Positions 28,420-38,347 of a stretch of 64,000 nucleotides of DNA are shown here, in pieces. The notes under the pieces are model-generated. The model had not been told where the DNA came from. It ran no database searches and saw only the letters and a list, made by a program, of their open reading frames with translations. Source of the stretch: Mycolicibacterium cosmeticum (lineage in GTDB: Bacteria > Actinomycetota > Actinomycetes > Mycobacteriales > Mycobacteriaceae); NCBI RefSeq assembly GCF_000613185.1, contig NZ_CCBB010000003.1, forward strand, positions 2,356,001 through 2,420,000, read 5' to 3'. The position numbers were made by a program, and so were the translations under genes. Positions within the stretch are counted from its first letter, which is position 1, and each line of letters begins with the position of its first letter.

Positions 28420-28845
28420 ATGTCAGCTCTTGCGACCCGAGTTTCGCGTGCTACGACCAAGTTTCAGGTGATGACTGCGGCTTGCGCGGTGGCTGCTGCT
28501 GCCGCACTCACCCCCGCAGTGGCCGCGCAGGCAGACATTGCCGCTCCCGCGCCGCTCGCGCCCGTGACGCAGATTTTGGACAACACCATTGCGGGGCCGA
28601 TGGATTTCTTGGCCCAGGACAATTGGCTGCAGAACAATCTGTGGTGGATCGGCACTTCCAACAAGAACCCACCGCAGCAGCTTCTGGTGACCTCATTCGT
28701 GCCGCTCTCCCTCATTCCCGGCTTTCTTCAAGGGGCCTGGAAGAGTGTGACCGCGGGTCTGGACTTCCAGGTGTGCTTCCTGGGTGCCAGCGCGAAGATC
28801 GGTCCCTACGGAACGCTGACGGTGTCGCTCGGCCGGGGCTGCTAG
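28420..28845 (+). CDS. Small secreted protein of unknown function
   Basis: A 141-residue protein with a long signal peptide (MTAACAVAAAAALTPAVAAQA, cleavage near AQA-DI). The mature part of about 100 residues has no domain I recognise. It is rich in Trp/Asn in the middle (NWLQNNLWWIG) and ends with a segment bounded by two cysteines (DFQVCFLGASA to SLGRGC), which may form a disulfide. The ATG follows AGGAA, and a TTGACA-type promoter lies just upstream. Placed between the rhamnose operon and the DUF4012 gene, it may be a cell-surface partner of the exopolysaccharide (inference). Confidence 0.75.
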   Translation: MSALATRVSRATTKFQVMTAACAVAAAAALTPAVAAQADIAAPAPLAPVTQILDNTIAGPMDFLAQDNWLQNNLWWIGTSNKNPPQQLLVTSFVPLSLIPGFLQGAWKSVTAGLDFQVCFLGASAKIGPYGTLTVSLGRGC

Positions 28846-28942
28846 GACCTCGAGTCTCACCACACCAGCCGGGGCATCGGTCGTCCCCTTGACGCTGCCG
28901 TCCGGGTGACGCTCGGCGGCCTAGGACGGGAAAGCGTTTCGA

Positions 28943-30778
28943 GTGCGCAAACAATCCCGACGCACGTCGGGCGTCGATGGTGATCATGCGGAAGACGATC
29001 AGCCGTCCCGGTTCGGTGAACTGTGGCGCCGGCGCGAGACCCGGATCTCCATCCTGGTGCTCGTGGTGGTGATCGTGGGATTCTTGGGTTGGCTTGGCGC
29101 CGAGGCATATTCGGCGAAAGCTCAGCTGGAGCAGGCACGTACCAGCGCCCAGCAGGCCAAGGATGCGCTTGCCGACGGAGATGTCGAGGATGCACTTCGC
29201 CTCGCAGACGCCGCCCAGTCGCAAGCCCGGGCCGCGAGCGACGCCACCGGATCGGCACCTTGGACGGTCGCGGCCCATATCCCGTGGTTGGGCAGCCCAT
29301 TCCGAACCGGACAGCAGATCTCCGGTGTTGTTCTCGGGTTGGCAAGCGACATCCTGCGTCCGTCCGCCCAACTGGGCGTTGCACTTTCGCCCAGCAGTCT
29401 GTACGACGGCAAACGTGTCGATGTCGAGCTGCTGCGGGCCAAGCAACCGGAGCTGAGCAAGATCGCCGCCGATGCACGTCGGTTGGAATCGGAAGCCCGG
29501 GCAATATCCGACCCGGCATACTTCTCCGTGCTGCGGGATGTGCGTTCACAGCTTCGTGCCCAAGCCACCAGCGTCGCGAATTTCCTTGATGCCACCGCCA
29601 TTGCGGCCAAATTGGGCCCTGCCATGATGGGTGCGGACGGACCCAGGACCTACTTCATGGGATTCCAAACCAATGCCGAGGCGCGCGGCACCGGCGGAAT
29701 ACTCGGCGGTTTCGGGATACTCAAGTTCGACAACGGAGTGCCGACCGTCCAGGAGTTGGGGCCGAATACCGAACTGAAAGGGCCGTTCACGCCGATCGAC
29801 CTCGGACCCGAGTTCGCGCAACAGTATGGCTACGCCAATCCGGGCACCGATTTCCGTAACAGCAACATGAGTCCCCATTTTCCGTATGCCGCCCAGATCT
29901 GGAAATCGATGTGGGCGCAACAATCCGGCATGAACGTCGACGGCGTGGTTGCCCTCGATCCCGTCGCGCTGAGCTACATCCTCGGGGCGATCGGTCCGGT
30001 GAGCATGCCGGATGGCGAGAAGGTGACCAAGGACAACGTGGTCGAGTTGACGGAGTCAATTGCGTACCAACGTTTTCCGAAAGATCAGACCGCGCGGAAA
30101 GAATTTCTCCAGGACATCGCCGACGCGGTCGTCAAGAGGATGACGACGTCCGTCGACAGGCCGCGTGACCTGCTCGACGCGTTGGGGCGGGCAGTCGGCG
30201 AACGCCGGATCTCGGTGTGGAGCGCGTCGCCGGAAGACCAGAAGTTGCTGGAGGGCACCCCTTTGGGGCACGCGGTTCCAGCGGATCCGGCTCCGTACGC
30301 GGAGGTGGTGATCAACAATCTCGGTGGTAACAAGATGGACTACTACCTCCGGCGAGAAATCGAGTATGTGGCCGACCGTTGTACGGAAAAAGAGCGGAAT
30401 TCCACCGTCACCGTGAAACTCAAGAGCGCCGTGCCGGACACTCCGTTGCCCGACTACGTCGCCGGTTCGGATGGTCTCAACCCCAACGTCCCCATCAAAC
30501 TCCCGACGGCGACGATGCTCAGCTCGATACGTCTCGTGGCGACGAAGGACGCGAAGTTGTTGAGTGTGTTCGTCAACGGTCAGCGGGTGCCCTTCTTCAC
30601 CGAGCATGAGAATGGCCATCCGACGTTCGAGGTGCAGGTCGCCATCCCGCCTCGGACATCGGGGGAGTTGGTGTTTCGGTTGGCCGAGCCGACGGTGCCG
30701 GGCGCACCACGCGTGCCGATCCAGCCTCTGGTCGACAACGTCACCCCGGTGATCAACGTGCCGGCCTGCCCCGCCTGA
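28943..30778 (+). CDS. DUF4012-domain membrane-anchored protein
   Basis: A 611-residue protein with a short basic cytoplasmic N-terminus, one membrane helix at about 33-53 (ISILVLVVVIVGFLGWLGAEAY), an Ala-rich helical stretch (~60-110) and a large external domain. QTNAEARGTGGILGGFGIL (about residues 238-256) matches the QNxAElRatGG hallmark of DUF4012 proteins, which are common in actinobacterial polysaccharide and wall-polymer clusters and have been compared with LytR-CpsA-Psr attachment enzymes. A role in attaching or presenting the polymer is inference. It is the last gene of the island before the conserved core. Confidence 0.85.
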   Translation: MRKQSRRTSGVDGDHAEDDQPSRFGELWRRRETRISILVLVVVIVGFLGWLGAEAYSAKAQLEQARTSAQQAKDALADGDVEDALRLADAAQSQARAASDATGSAPWTVAAHIPWLGSPFRTGQQISGVVLGLASDILRPSAQLGVALSPSSLYDGKRVDVELLRAKQPELSKIAADARRLESEARAISDPAYFSVLRDVRSQLRAQATSVANFLDATAIAAKLGPAMMGADGPRTYFMGFQTNAEARGTGGILGGFGILKFDNGVPTVQELGPNTELKGPFTPIDLGPEFAQQYGYANPGTDFRNSNMSPHFPYAAQIWKSMWAQQSGMNVDGVVALDPVALSYILGAIGPVSMPDGEKVTKDNVVELTESIAYQRFPKDQTARKEFLQDIADAVVKRMTTSVDRPRDLLDALGRAVGERRISVWSASPEDQKLLEGTPLGHAVPADPAPYAEVVINNLGGNKMDYYLRREIEYVADRCTEKERNSTVTVKLKSAVPDTPLPDYVAGSDGLNPNVPIKLPTATMLSSIRLVATKDAKLLSVFVNGQRVPFFTEHENGHPTFEVQVAIPPRTSGELVFRLAEPTVPGAPRVPIQPLVDNVTPVINVPACPA

Positions 30779-30838
30779 GCCGCGAGCGACATTGCGTTCA
30801 GCCTGAGCCGGACCATGGCCACCCGGCCGTCCGGCGGG

Positions 30839-30850
30839 AACAATGGAGCC

Positions 30851-30851
<1 letters not shown>
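30839..30851 (+). promoter_or_regulatory. Leaderless -10 box before the 2OG oxygenase gene
   Basis: AACAAT (30839-30844), six bases, then the GTG start at 30851. No ribosome-binding site is present, consistent with a leaderless transcript. Confidence 0.4.
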
Positions 30852-32318
<1,467 letters not shown>

Positions 32319-32320
32319 GG

Positions 32321-32482
32321 TCAGGGCCGCCCGGCGAGCTCGTCGCGGTAGCGGGTTATCCGCTGTTCGATTTCGGCTGCATCACCGGGCCGGCCCTCCT
32401 TACGGGCCAGTGCGGCGCGGGCGGTCAGCTCTCGGATCGCGGTGCGAATATCGTTGACGCTGTTGGTTCCACGCAGTGTCAT
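32321..32482 (-). CDS. Small conserved-looking protein (53 aa)
   Basis: A 53-residue frame from an ATG at 32482 to a TGA at 32321. An AAAGG ribosome site sits about 7 bases upstream of the start. The product is charged and predicted helical: TLRGTNSVNDIRTAIRELTA, then ARKEGRPGDAAEIEQRITRY, ending RDELAGRP. Codon third positions are GC-rich as in neighbours. It converges on the flavin reductase with a 2-base gap. No function is recognised; it could be a small helical regulator or partner protein. Confidence 0.6.
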   Translation of the reverse strand: MTLRGTNSVNDIRTAIRELTARAALARKEGRPGDAAEIEQRITRYRDELAGRP

Positions 32483-32565
32483 CGAGGTACCTTTCGTCGC
32501 AGATCGGACGGTTTTCGGTCCCCACCAACCGTACGCCGAGTCTGCGGGCTGGTGTTGTTCACCGA

Positions 32566-32640
32566 GAGTGCACTCAGAGTGTGATTTCGCGCCCGATCAC
32601 GATCTGAGCGCACACTCACGGATCTCAGCGCACACTCACG
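32566..32640. repeat. Cluster of short direct and inverted repeats downstream of sdhB
   Basis: A perfect 10-base palindrome GAGTGCACTC (32566-32575) and GAGTGTG (32577-32583) are followed by two tandem 20-base units, GATCTGAGCGCACACTCACG and the same with one change (32601-32620, 32621-32640). CACACTC in the units pairs with GAGTGTG, so hairpins can form. It may be a dispersed extragenic repeat. Confidence 0.75.
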
Positions 32641-32644
32641 GATC

Positions 32645-33394
32645 TCATCGCCGGAACAGCTTGTTCCCCAGCCACACAATCGGGTCGTACTTGCGGTCGG
32701 CGACGCGCTCCTTCATCGGGATCAGCGCATTGTCGGTGATCTTGATGTGTTCGGGGCATACCTCGGTGCAGCACTTGGTGATGTTGCAATAGCCGAGCCC
32801 GAACTCGTCCTGCGCCATCTCCTGACGATCCACCACGTCCAAGGGGTGCATGTCCAACTCGGCGATGCGCATGTGGAAGCGCGGGCCGGCGAAGTTCTGC
32901 TTGTTCTCCTCGTGGTCACGCACCACGTGACAGACGTTCTGGCACAGGAAGCACTCGATGCACTTGCGGAACTCCTGGCTGCGGTTCACGTCCTCCTGCT
33001 GCATCCGGTACTCGCCGGGCTGCAGGTCCTTCGGCGGGGTGAACGACGGGATCTGGCGCGCCTTCTCGTAGTTGAAGGACACGTCGGTGACGAGGTCGCG
33101 CATCACCGGGAACGTGCGCAGCGGCGTCACCGTCACGGTCTCGGCCGGGTCGAACGTCGACATGCGCGTCATGCACATCAGCCGCGGCCGGCCGTTGATC
33201 TCCGCGGAGCAGGACCCGCACTTGCCGGCCTTGCAGTTCCAGCGGACCGCCAGGTCCGGTGTCTGCGTGGCCTGAAGCCGGTGGATGATGTCGAGCACCA
33301 CCTCGCCGTCGTTCACCTCGACGCTGTAGTCCTGCAGCTCGCCGCCTGCCGGATCCCCGCGCCAGACCCTCAGATTCGCGTTGTACGCACTCAT
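32645..33394 (-). CDS. sdhB: Succinate dehydrogenase iron-sulfur subunit (Sdh1)
   Basis: A 249-residue iron-sulfur subunit. The [2Fe-2S] ligands are in CKAGKCGSCSAEINGRPRLMC, and the [4Fe-4S] and [3Fe-4S] ligands in CIECFLCQNVC and CNITKCCTEVCPEH. It passes electrons from the flavoprotein to the membrane quinone site. The ATG at 33394 begins one base after the sdhA stop. Gene order (small protein, membrane anchor, SdhA, SdhB) matches M. tuberculosis Rv0250c-Rv0247c, the Sdh1 complex. Confidence 0.95.
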   Translation of the reverse strand: MSAYNANLRVWRGDPAGGELQDYSVEVNDGEVVLDIIHRLQATQTPDLAVRWNCKAGKCGSCSAEINGRPRLMCMTRMSTFDPAETVTVTPLRTFPVMRDLVTDVSFNYEKARQIPSFTPPKDLQPGEYRMQQEDVNRSQEFRKCIECFLCQNVCHVVRDHEENKQNFAGPRFHMRIAELDMHPLDVVDRQEMAQDEFGLGYCNITKCCTEVCPEHIKITDNALIPMKERVADRKYDPIVWLGNKLFRR

Positions 33395-33395
33395 G

Positions 33396-35312
33396 TCAGT
33401 TCTTCCAGTCGGGGTGTTCGGCCAGTTCGCCGTCGGTGTAGTACTTCTTCAACTCGGACAGTTCGAACGTGGCCAGCAGGTCGGGCCGCATGGGAACCTG
33501 CGGCTCCGGCGTCACCGTCACGTCCGGGACCACAGGGTTTTCGGCCGCGTTGGCCGCGACCCGGCACACCAGCAGGGTGTTGCGCCAGTTGGCGTCCATC
33601 GCCGGGTGGTCGTCGCGGGTGTGCCCGCCGCGGCTCTCGGTGCGCTGCAGCGCCGCCTTGGCGACGCATTCGCTGACCAGCAGCATGTTGCGCATGTCGA
33701 TGGCCAGGTGCCAGCCGGGATTGAAGACCCGGCCACCCTCGACGGCGACATTGGCATAGCGGGCCTTCAGCTCGTCGATCTTGACCAAGACCTCTTGCAG
33801 CTCGTTCTCCTTGCGGATGATGCCGGCCAGGTCGTTCATCGACTGCTGCAGTTCGGCGTGCAGCGTGTACGGGTTCTCCGGGTTCGCCTTGGGCTCGAAG
33901 GGTGCCAGCGCCAGCGTGGTGGCCGCGTCGAGGGCCTCGTCGCTCACCGTGGGGCGGTCGGTCAGGCCGCGGACGTAGTCGGCGGCGCCGAGCCCGGCCC
34001 GGCGCCCGAACACCAGCAGATCGGACAGCGAGTTACCGCCCAGCCGGTTGGAACCGTGCATCCCGCCGGAACACTCGCCCGCCGCGAACAGCCCCGGCGT
34101 GGCGCCGGCCCCGCTGTCCGGGTCGACCTCGATACCGCCCATCACGTAGTGGCAGGTCGGGCCGACCTCCATTTCGTCCTTGGTGATGTCGACCTCGGCC
34201 AGCTCGATGAACTGGTGGTACATCGAGGGCAGCCGGCGCTTGATCTCCTCGGCCGGCATACGGGACGCGATGTCGAGGTACACGCCGCCGTGCGGCGAAC
34301 CGCGGCCGGCCTTCACCTCTTCGTTGATGGCCCGGGCCACCTCGTCACGAGGCAGCAGGTCAGGGGTGCGCCGTGCCGAATCGTTGTCCTTGAGCCACTG
34401 ATCGGCCTCTTCCTCGGTCTCGGCGTACTGCCCCTTGAACACCTCGGGGATGTAGTCGAACATGAACCGCTTGCCCTCGGAGTTCTTCAGCACCCCGCCG
34501 TCCCCGCGCACACCCTCGGTGACCAGGATCCCCTTGACCGACAGCGGCCACACCATGCCGGTGGGGTGGAACTGGATGAACTCCATGTTGATCAGGCTGG
34601 ATCCGGCGCGCAGGGCCAGCGCGTGCCCGTCGCCGGTGTACTCCCACGAATTCGACGACACCTTGAAGCTCTTGCCGATACCGCCGGTCGCCAGCACCAC
34701 CGCCGGCGCCTCGAACAGCACGAAGTTGCCGGTCTCGCGGTAGTACCCGAACGCGCCGGCGATCCGGTTGCCGTCTTTGATCAGGTCGGTGATCGATGTT
34801 TCGTGGAAGACCTTGATGCGGGCCTCGTAATCACCGAGTTCCTTCTTGTCCTCCTGCTGCAGCGACACGATCTTCTGCTGCAACGTACGGATGATCTCCA
34901 GGCCGGTGCGGTCGCCGACGTGGGCCAGCCTCGGGTAGGTGTGCCCACCGAAGTTGCGCTGGCTGATCTTGCCGTCCTTGGTGCGGTCGAACAGCGCACC
35001 GTAGCTCTCCAGCTCCCACACCCGGTCCGGGGCTTCCTGGGCGTGCAGCTCGGCCATCCGCCAGTTGTTCAGGAACTTGCCGCCGCGCATGGTGTCACCG
35101 AAGTGCACCTGCCAGGAGTCCTTGGTGTTGACGTTGCGCATGGCCGCCGCGCAGCCGCCCTCGGCCATCACGGTGTGCGCCTTGCCGAACAGTGATTTCG
35201 TCACGACCGCCACGCGCAGGCCTCGCTCCCGGGCCTCGATCACCGCACGCAGTCCTGCCCCGCCGGCTCCGATCACGACCACGTCGTACTGGTGCCGTTC
35301 GAGTTCAGCCAT
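33396..35312 (-). CDS. sdhA: Succinate dehydrogenase/fumarate reductase flavoprotein (Sdh1)
   Basis: A 638-residue FAD protein that oxidises succinate. The dinucleotide motif VVIGAGGAGLRA is at the N-terminus. SLFGKAHTVMAEGGCAAA carries the FAD-attachment region with the conserved His, NMEFIQFHPTGM is at the active site, and GGMHGSNRLGGNSLSDLLVFGRRAG is the C-terminal FAD/dicarboxylate motif. Length is typical of the mycobacterial Sdh1 flavoprotein. It lies between the membrane anchor and sdhB in one leftward operon. Confidence 0.96.
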   Translation of the reverse strand: MAELERHQYDVVVIGAGGAGLRAVIEARERGLRVAVVTKSLFGKAHTVMAEGGCAAAMRNVNTKDSWQVHFGDTMRGGKFLNNWRMAELHAQEAPDRVWELESYGALFDRTKDGKISQRNFGGHTYPRLAHVGDRTGLEIIRTLQQKIVSLQQEDKKELGDYEARIKVFHETSITDLIKDGNRIAGAFGYYRETGNFVLFEAPAVVLATGGIGKSFKVSSNSWEYTGDGHALALRAGSSLINMEFIQFHPTGMVWPLSVKGILVTEGVRGDGGVLKNSEGKRFMFDYIPEVFKGQYAETEEEADQWLKDNDSARRTPDLLPRDEVARAINEEVKAGRGSPHGGVYLDIASRMPAEEIKRRLPSMYHQFIELAEVDITKDEMEVGPTCHYVMGGIEVDPDSGAGATPGLFAAGECSGGMHGSNRLGGNSLSDLLVFGRRAGLGAADYVRGLTDRPTVSDEALDAATTLALAPFEPKANPENPYTLHAELQQSMNDLAGIIRKENELQEVLVKIDELKARYANVAVEGGRVFNPGWHLAIDMRNMLLVSECVAKAALQRTESRGGHTRDDHPAMDANWRNTLLVCRVAANAAENPVVPDVTVTPEPQVPMRPDLLATFELSELKKYYTDGELAEHPDWKN

Positions 35313-35349
35313 AAATGATCCTCGCTTGATCCGCTATCGAATTGTGTTT

Positions 35350-36180
35350 CTAACCAACAAATCTCAGGTCGCTGATGGTGCCGCTGGCGACGAGCATGAT
35401 GTAGAAGTCGGTGAGCATCAGGGTGCCGAGCGTGATCCAGGCGTACAACTTGTGCCGGGTGTTCAGCCGCGACACCTGGGTCCAGATCCAGTAGCGGACG
35501 GGGTGTTTGGAGAAGTGCTTGAGCCTGCCGCCGGTGACGTGCCGGCAGGAATGGCAGGACAGCGTGTACACCCACAGCATGATCACGTTGACCAGCAGGA
35601 TGATGTTGCCCAGGCCGAAGCCGAAACCGCTGGCGGTCTTGTCCGAATGGAAGGCGACGATCGCGTCGTAGGTGTTGATCACCGAGATGATCCCGGCGAT
35701 GTAGAAGAAGTACCGGTGGGTGTTCTGGATGATCAGCGGCAGCCGCGTCTCACCGGTGTAGGTGGCGTGCGGTTCGGCGACGGCGCAAGCGGTGGGGGAC
35801 TGCCAGACCGAGCGGTAATAGGCGCCCCGGTAGTAGTAGCAGGTCAGCCGGAACAGCAGCAGGAACGGCAACGACAGTGCCGCATACGGCAGCCACCACA
35901 CGTCAGGAAGGAACTGTGGCCAGAAGTGGCTGGCTTCCGGCACACAGCCCTTGCTGACGCACGGCGAATAGAACGGCGTCAGGTAGTGGTAGGCGGGAAC
36001 GTAGTAGTTGTTCTGCAAGAACGCGCGCACCGTCGCGTAGATGACGAAGGCGGCGAACCCGAGATCCACGATCAGCGGTGACTGCCACCATCGATCGGTA
36101 CGCAGGGTGCGCGCTGAGATCTGAGCTCTGCTGGGTGAGAAGACGCCGGTGCCTTGACGATTCGAGGTCGGTGCGCTCAC
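35350..36180 (-). CDS. Sdh1 membrane-anchor subunit (Rv0249c-like)
   Basis: A 276-residue membrane protein with about five helices. The N-terminus SAPTSNRQGTGVFSPSRAQI corresponds to remembered Rv0249c and fixes the GTG at 36180, preceded by AGAGGGAA. Histidines in membrane segments (NTHRYFFYIAG, SCHSCRHVTGG, NTRHKLYAW) could bind haem. It anchors SdhA/SdhB and forms the quinone site; in Sdh1 one large protein replaces separate SdhC and SdhD subunits. Confidence 0.9.
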   Translation of the reverse strand: MSAPTSNRQGTGVFSPSRAQISARTLRTDRWWQSPLIVDLGFAAFVIYATVRAFLQNNYYVPAYHYLTPFYSPCVSKGCVPEASHFWPQFLPDVWWLPYAALSLPFLLLFRLTCYYYRGAYYRSVWQSPTACAVAEPHATYTGETRLPLIIQNTHRYFFYIAGIISVINTYDAIVAFHSDKTASGFGFGLGNIILLVNVIMLWVYTLSCHSCRHVTGGRLKHFSKHPVRYWIWTQVSRLNTRHKLYAWITLGTLMLTDFYIMLVASGTISDLRFVG

Positions 36181-36226
36181 TGAGTTCCCTCTTTTTCTGT
36201 TGTGAACCGGCGCGGACGCCCGGGTG

Positions 36227-36529
36227 TCAGCGGGTGCCGCCGAGCCCTTCGTCGTCGACGTCGCGCCAGAAGTCGCTTGCGTAGTCGGTGTCGGGGATGC
36301 AGATCTTCTCCACCGAATGCGGGTGGTGAACTGTTCGTCCGCCGCGATCGGTCTCAAGCTCTTCGGCGTCGATATCGAGCCGGTCGATATCGTTGAGCAT
36401 GCGTTCGGCGTCGTTCACGATGCGGCGCATCGCTGGGCTGTCGCCGTGCCGGGCCGCCAGCGATGTGACGCATCGACGGAGGCCGCCGATCAATTCGTGG
36501 AGTTCGGCAATTTCGGTCGTAGTGGACAA
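36227..36529 (-). CDS. Conserved small acidic protein leading the sdh1 operon (Rv0250c-like)
   Basis: A 100-residue cytoplasmic protein. The first half is a predicted helical region (ELHELIGGLRRCVTSL, then RRIVNDAERMLNDIDRLDIDAEEL); the end is PDTDYASDFWRDVDDEGLGG. Length and motifs match remembered Rv0250c. The TTG at 36529 is chosen because GAGGAGG lies 8 bases upstream; an ATG at 36577 would add 16 residues. It precedes the membrane anchor by 46 bases and is consistently linked to Sdh1, but its function is unknown. Confidence 0.82.
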   Translation of the reverse strand: MSTTTEIAELHELIGGLRRCVTSLAARHGDSPAMRRIVNDAERMLNDIDRLDIDAEELETDRGGRTVHHPHSVEKICIPDTDYASDFWRDVDDEGLGGTR

Positions 36530-36566
36530 ACTAGTGACCTCCTCGGGCTGAAGGGTGTCATGGATC

Positions 36567-36596
36567 ACAGTACGCACTCGATGTTAGCCACAACAT
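36567..36596 (-). promoter_or_regulatory. Putative sdh1 operon promoter with overlapping inverted repeat
   Basis: On the minus strand TACTGT (36572-36567) can serve as -10, about 38 bases before the TTG start of the operon. Just upstream lies ATGTT-AGCCAC-AACAT (36581-36596), a 5-bp inverted repeat in the -35 area, a possible operator. The divergent gene at 36646 may share the region. Confidence 0.35.
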
Positions 36597-36645
36597 GGAC
36601 TTCAGAGTGAGACAGATCACGTCTACGAAACGAGAGGTAACCGAA

Positions 36646-37401
36646 TTGTCGAATGAGGATCTGGTCGAGAAGGCCGCCGCCTTGCTGGCCCTGCACCGCC
36701 CCGGCAACCCGGGCGTGTTGCCGACGGTGTGGGACGCCTGGTCGGCGAACACCGTGGTGAACGCGGGTTTTGCGGCGTTGACGGTGGGCAGCCATCCGGT
36801 CGCGGACTCGCTGGGCAAGCCCGACGGGGAGCAGATGAGCTTCGATGATCTGCTGACCCGGGTCGCTCAGATCACCGCCGCCGTCGACGTGCCGGTGTCG
36901 GTGGACGTGGAGTCCGGTTACGGCGAGTCGCCGGCCGCGTTGATCGAGGGACTGCTCGGCGCCGGCGCCGTCGGCTTCAACCTCGAGGACACCGTGCACC
37001 GCGATGGCGGCCGGTTGCGCAGCCCCGAGGAGCACGCGGCTCTGGTCGGGGACTTGCGGGCGGCGGCCGACGCGGCGGGTGTGCACGTGGTGATCAACGC
37101 CCGCACCGACATCTTCCTCAAGAATGAGGGTGACGATGCCGATCGGGTCCAGCGCGGTATCGACCGGTTGACGCTGGCCGCCCAGGCCGGTGCGGACTCG
37201 CTGTTCCCGGCCGGTCTGCGTGATCCGGAGGGGCTGGGCACCTTCGTCGAGGGCGTGCCGCTGCCGGTCAGTGTGACCGTCCAGCCGTCTGCCGACCTCG
37301 CCGCGCTGACCGCGCTCGGCGTGGGGCGGATCACCTTCGGCCCGTTCCTGCAGTGGGCGCTGACCGAGAAGACCAACGAGATCCTGGCCCGCTGGAAGTA
37401 G
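36646..37401 (+). CDS. Isocitrate lyase/PEP mutase superfamily protein
   Basis: A 251-residue TIM-barrel protein of the phosphoenolpyruvate mutase/isocitrate lyase superfamily. VSVDVESGYGESPAALIEG holds the DxExGYG metal-binding motif, GFNLEDTVHRDGG the NLED motif, and INARTDIFL the following strand. The TTG at 36646 lies 8 bases after GAGAGG; the open frame extends further up without a ribosome site. Members cleave or rearrange C-C/C-P bonds of 2-oxo acids; substrate here is not determinable. It is followed directly by a hairpin. Confidence 0.85.
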   Translation: MSNEDLVEKAAALLALHRPGNPGVLPTVWDAWSANTVVNAGFAALTVGSHPVADSLGKPDGEQMSFDDLLTRVAQITAAVDVPVSVDVESGYGESPAALIEGLLGAGAVGFNLEDTVHRDGGRLRSPEEHAALVGDLRAAADAAGVHVVINARTDIFLKNEGDDADRVQRGIDRLTLAAQAGADSLFPAGLRDPEGLGTFVEGVPLPVSVTVQPSADLAALTALGVGRITFGPFLQWALTEKTNEILARWK

Positions 37402-37411
37402 CGCTTACTCG

Positions 37412-37464
37412 ATTCCGACGTTGTGGTGGAGTCGAAGCCTCAACCGCCACCACAACGTCGGAAT
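37412..37464. repeat. Left flanking hairpin of the DUF559 gene (18-bp perfect inverted repeat)
   Basis: ATTCCGACGTTGTGGTGG (37412-37429), a 17-base loop, then its exact reverse complement (37447-37464). It begins 11 bases after the upstream gene's stop and ends 47 bases before the DUF559 gene start. The core CCGACGTTGTGGTG recurs in the right-hand hairpin. Confidence 0.93.
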
Positions 37465-37510
37465 TCAGGGCACCGGGAGCCGAAACCGGGGCGGCTGCGT
37501 CTGAACGGAT

Positions 37511-38347
37511 GTGCGCATTCCGTTCGTGGGCAGTGTTGCGGTCACCCAAGGGCACCTGAGCCGCTCGCAGTTGCGCACCGGGTACCGGCCGATCTACCGC
37601 GGCATCTACGTGCCTCGCGAGCACGAGGTGACGCTGCGGGACCGGATCCAGGGCGCGGCGCTGGCCACCGGCGGGGTGATCGCGGGTGTCACGGCCTCGG
37701 CGGTACACGGCGCGAACTGGGTCGATGTCGACGCGCCCATCGAGGTCATCGGAGCCACCCGTCCCCGCCGCGGCCTCGTTCTGCATGACGAACGGGTGAC
37801 CGCTCATGAGATCACCCGGGTCGGCGGGGTGCGGGTCACCACCGTCACCCGCACCGCGTTCGACCTCGGGCGCCGGCTGCCGCGGGAGCAGGCCGTCGCT
37901 CGTCTTGACGCGTTGTGCCATGTCAGGCGGCTCGATATGGCGGACGTTCTCGCACTCGCCACGCTCAATCCGCGCGCCCGCGGGCTGCCTGCATTGCGCA
38001 AGGTCCTGCCGCTGGTGGACGGGGGTGCCGAGTCGCCGCGCGAAACCTGGCTGCGGTTGCTTCTCGTCGACGCCGGATTGCCCATCCCGACAACCCAATT
38101 CGTCATCCACGAGAACGGGCGTTATATCCGCAGGGTGGACATGGTGTGGGAACAGTTCAAGGTCGGCGCGGAGTATGACGGCGCCCAGCACCTCACCAGT
38201 CGCGCCCAATACGCCAAGGATGTGTGGGCGGCACGTGAGCTCGCGAGGCTGGACTGGCACATTCTGCACGTCATCAAGGAAGATGCCGCCACCGATATCG
38301 TCCGGGAGGCCCGCGCGGCCTTGATCGCGCGCGGCTGGCGGCCGTGA
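37511..38347 (+). CDS. DUF559/AbiEi-type protein with Vsr-like endonuclease fold
   Basis: A 278-residue protein. The N-terminal part (AVTQGHLSRSQLRTGYRPIYRGIYVP) is the AbiEi-antitoxin-like winged-helix segment, followed by GVTASAVHGANW. The C-terminal third resembles very-short-patch-repair-like/DUF559 endonucleases: RRVDMVW supplies a metal-binding Asp, followed by FKVGAEYDGAQH (Glu-x-Asp and His) and a terminal helix. Such genes are often multicopy in mycobacteria (from memory) and are labelled type IV toxin-antitoxin-like, but a nuclease role is at least as likely. It is bracketed by two near-identical hairpins, the right one beginning inside its stop codon. The GTG start lacks a clear ribosome site. 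Confidence 0.82.
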   Translation: MRIPFVGSVAVTQGHLSRSQLRTGYRPIYRGIYVPREHEVTLRDRIQGAALATGGVIAGVTASAVHGANWVDVDAPIEVIGATRPRRGLVLHDERVTAHEITRVGGVRVTTVTRTAFDLGRRLPREQAVARLDALCHVRRLDMADVLALATLNPRARGLPALRKVLPLVDGGAESPRETWLRLLLVDAGLPIPTTQFVIHENGRYIRRVDMVWEQFKVGAEYDGAQHLTSRAQYAKDVWAARELARLDWHILHVIKEDAATDIVREARAALIARGWRP

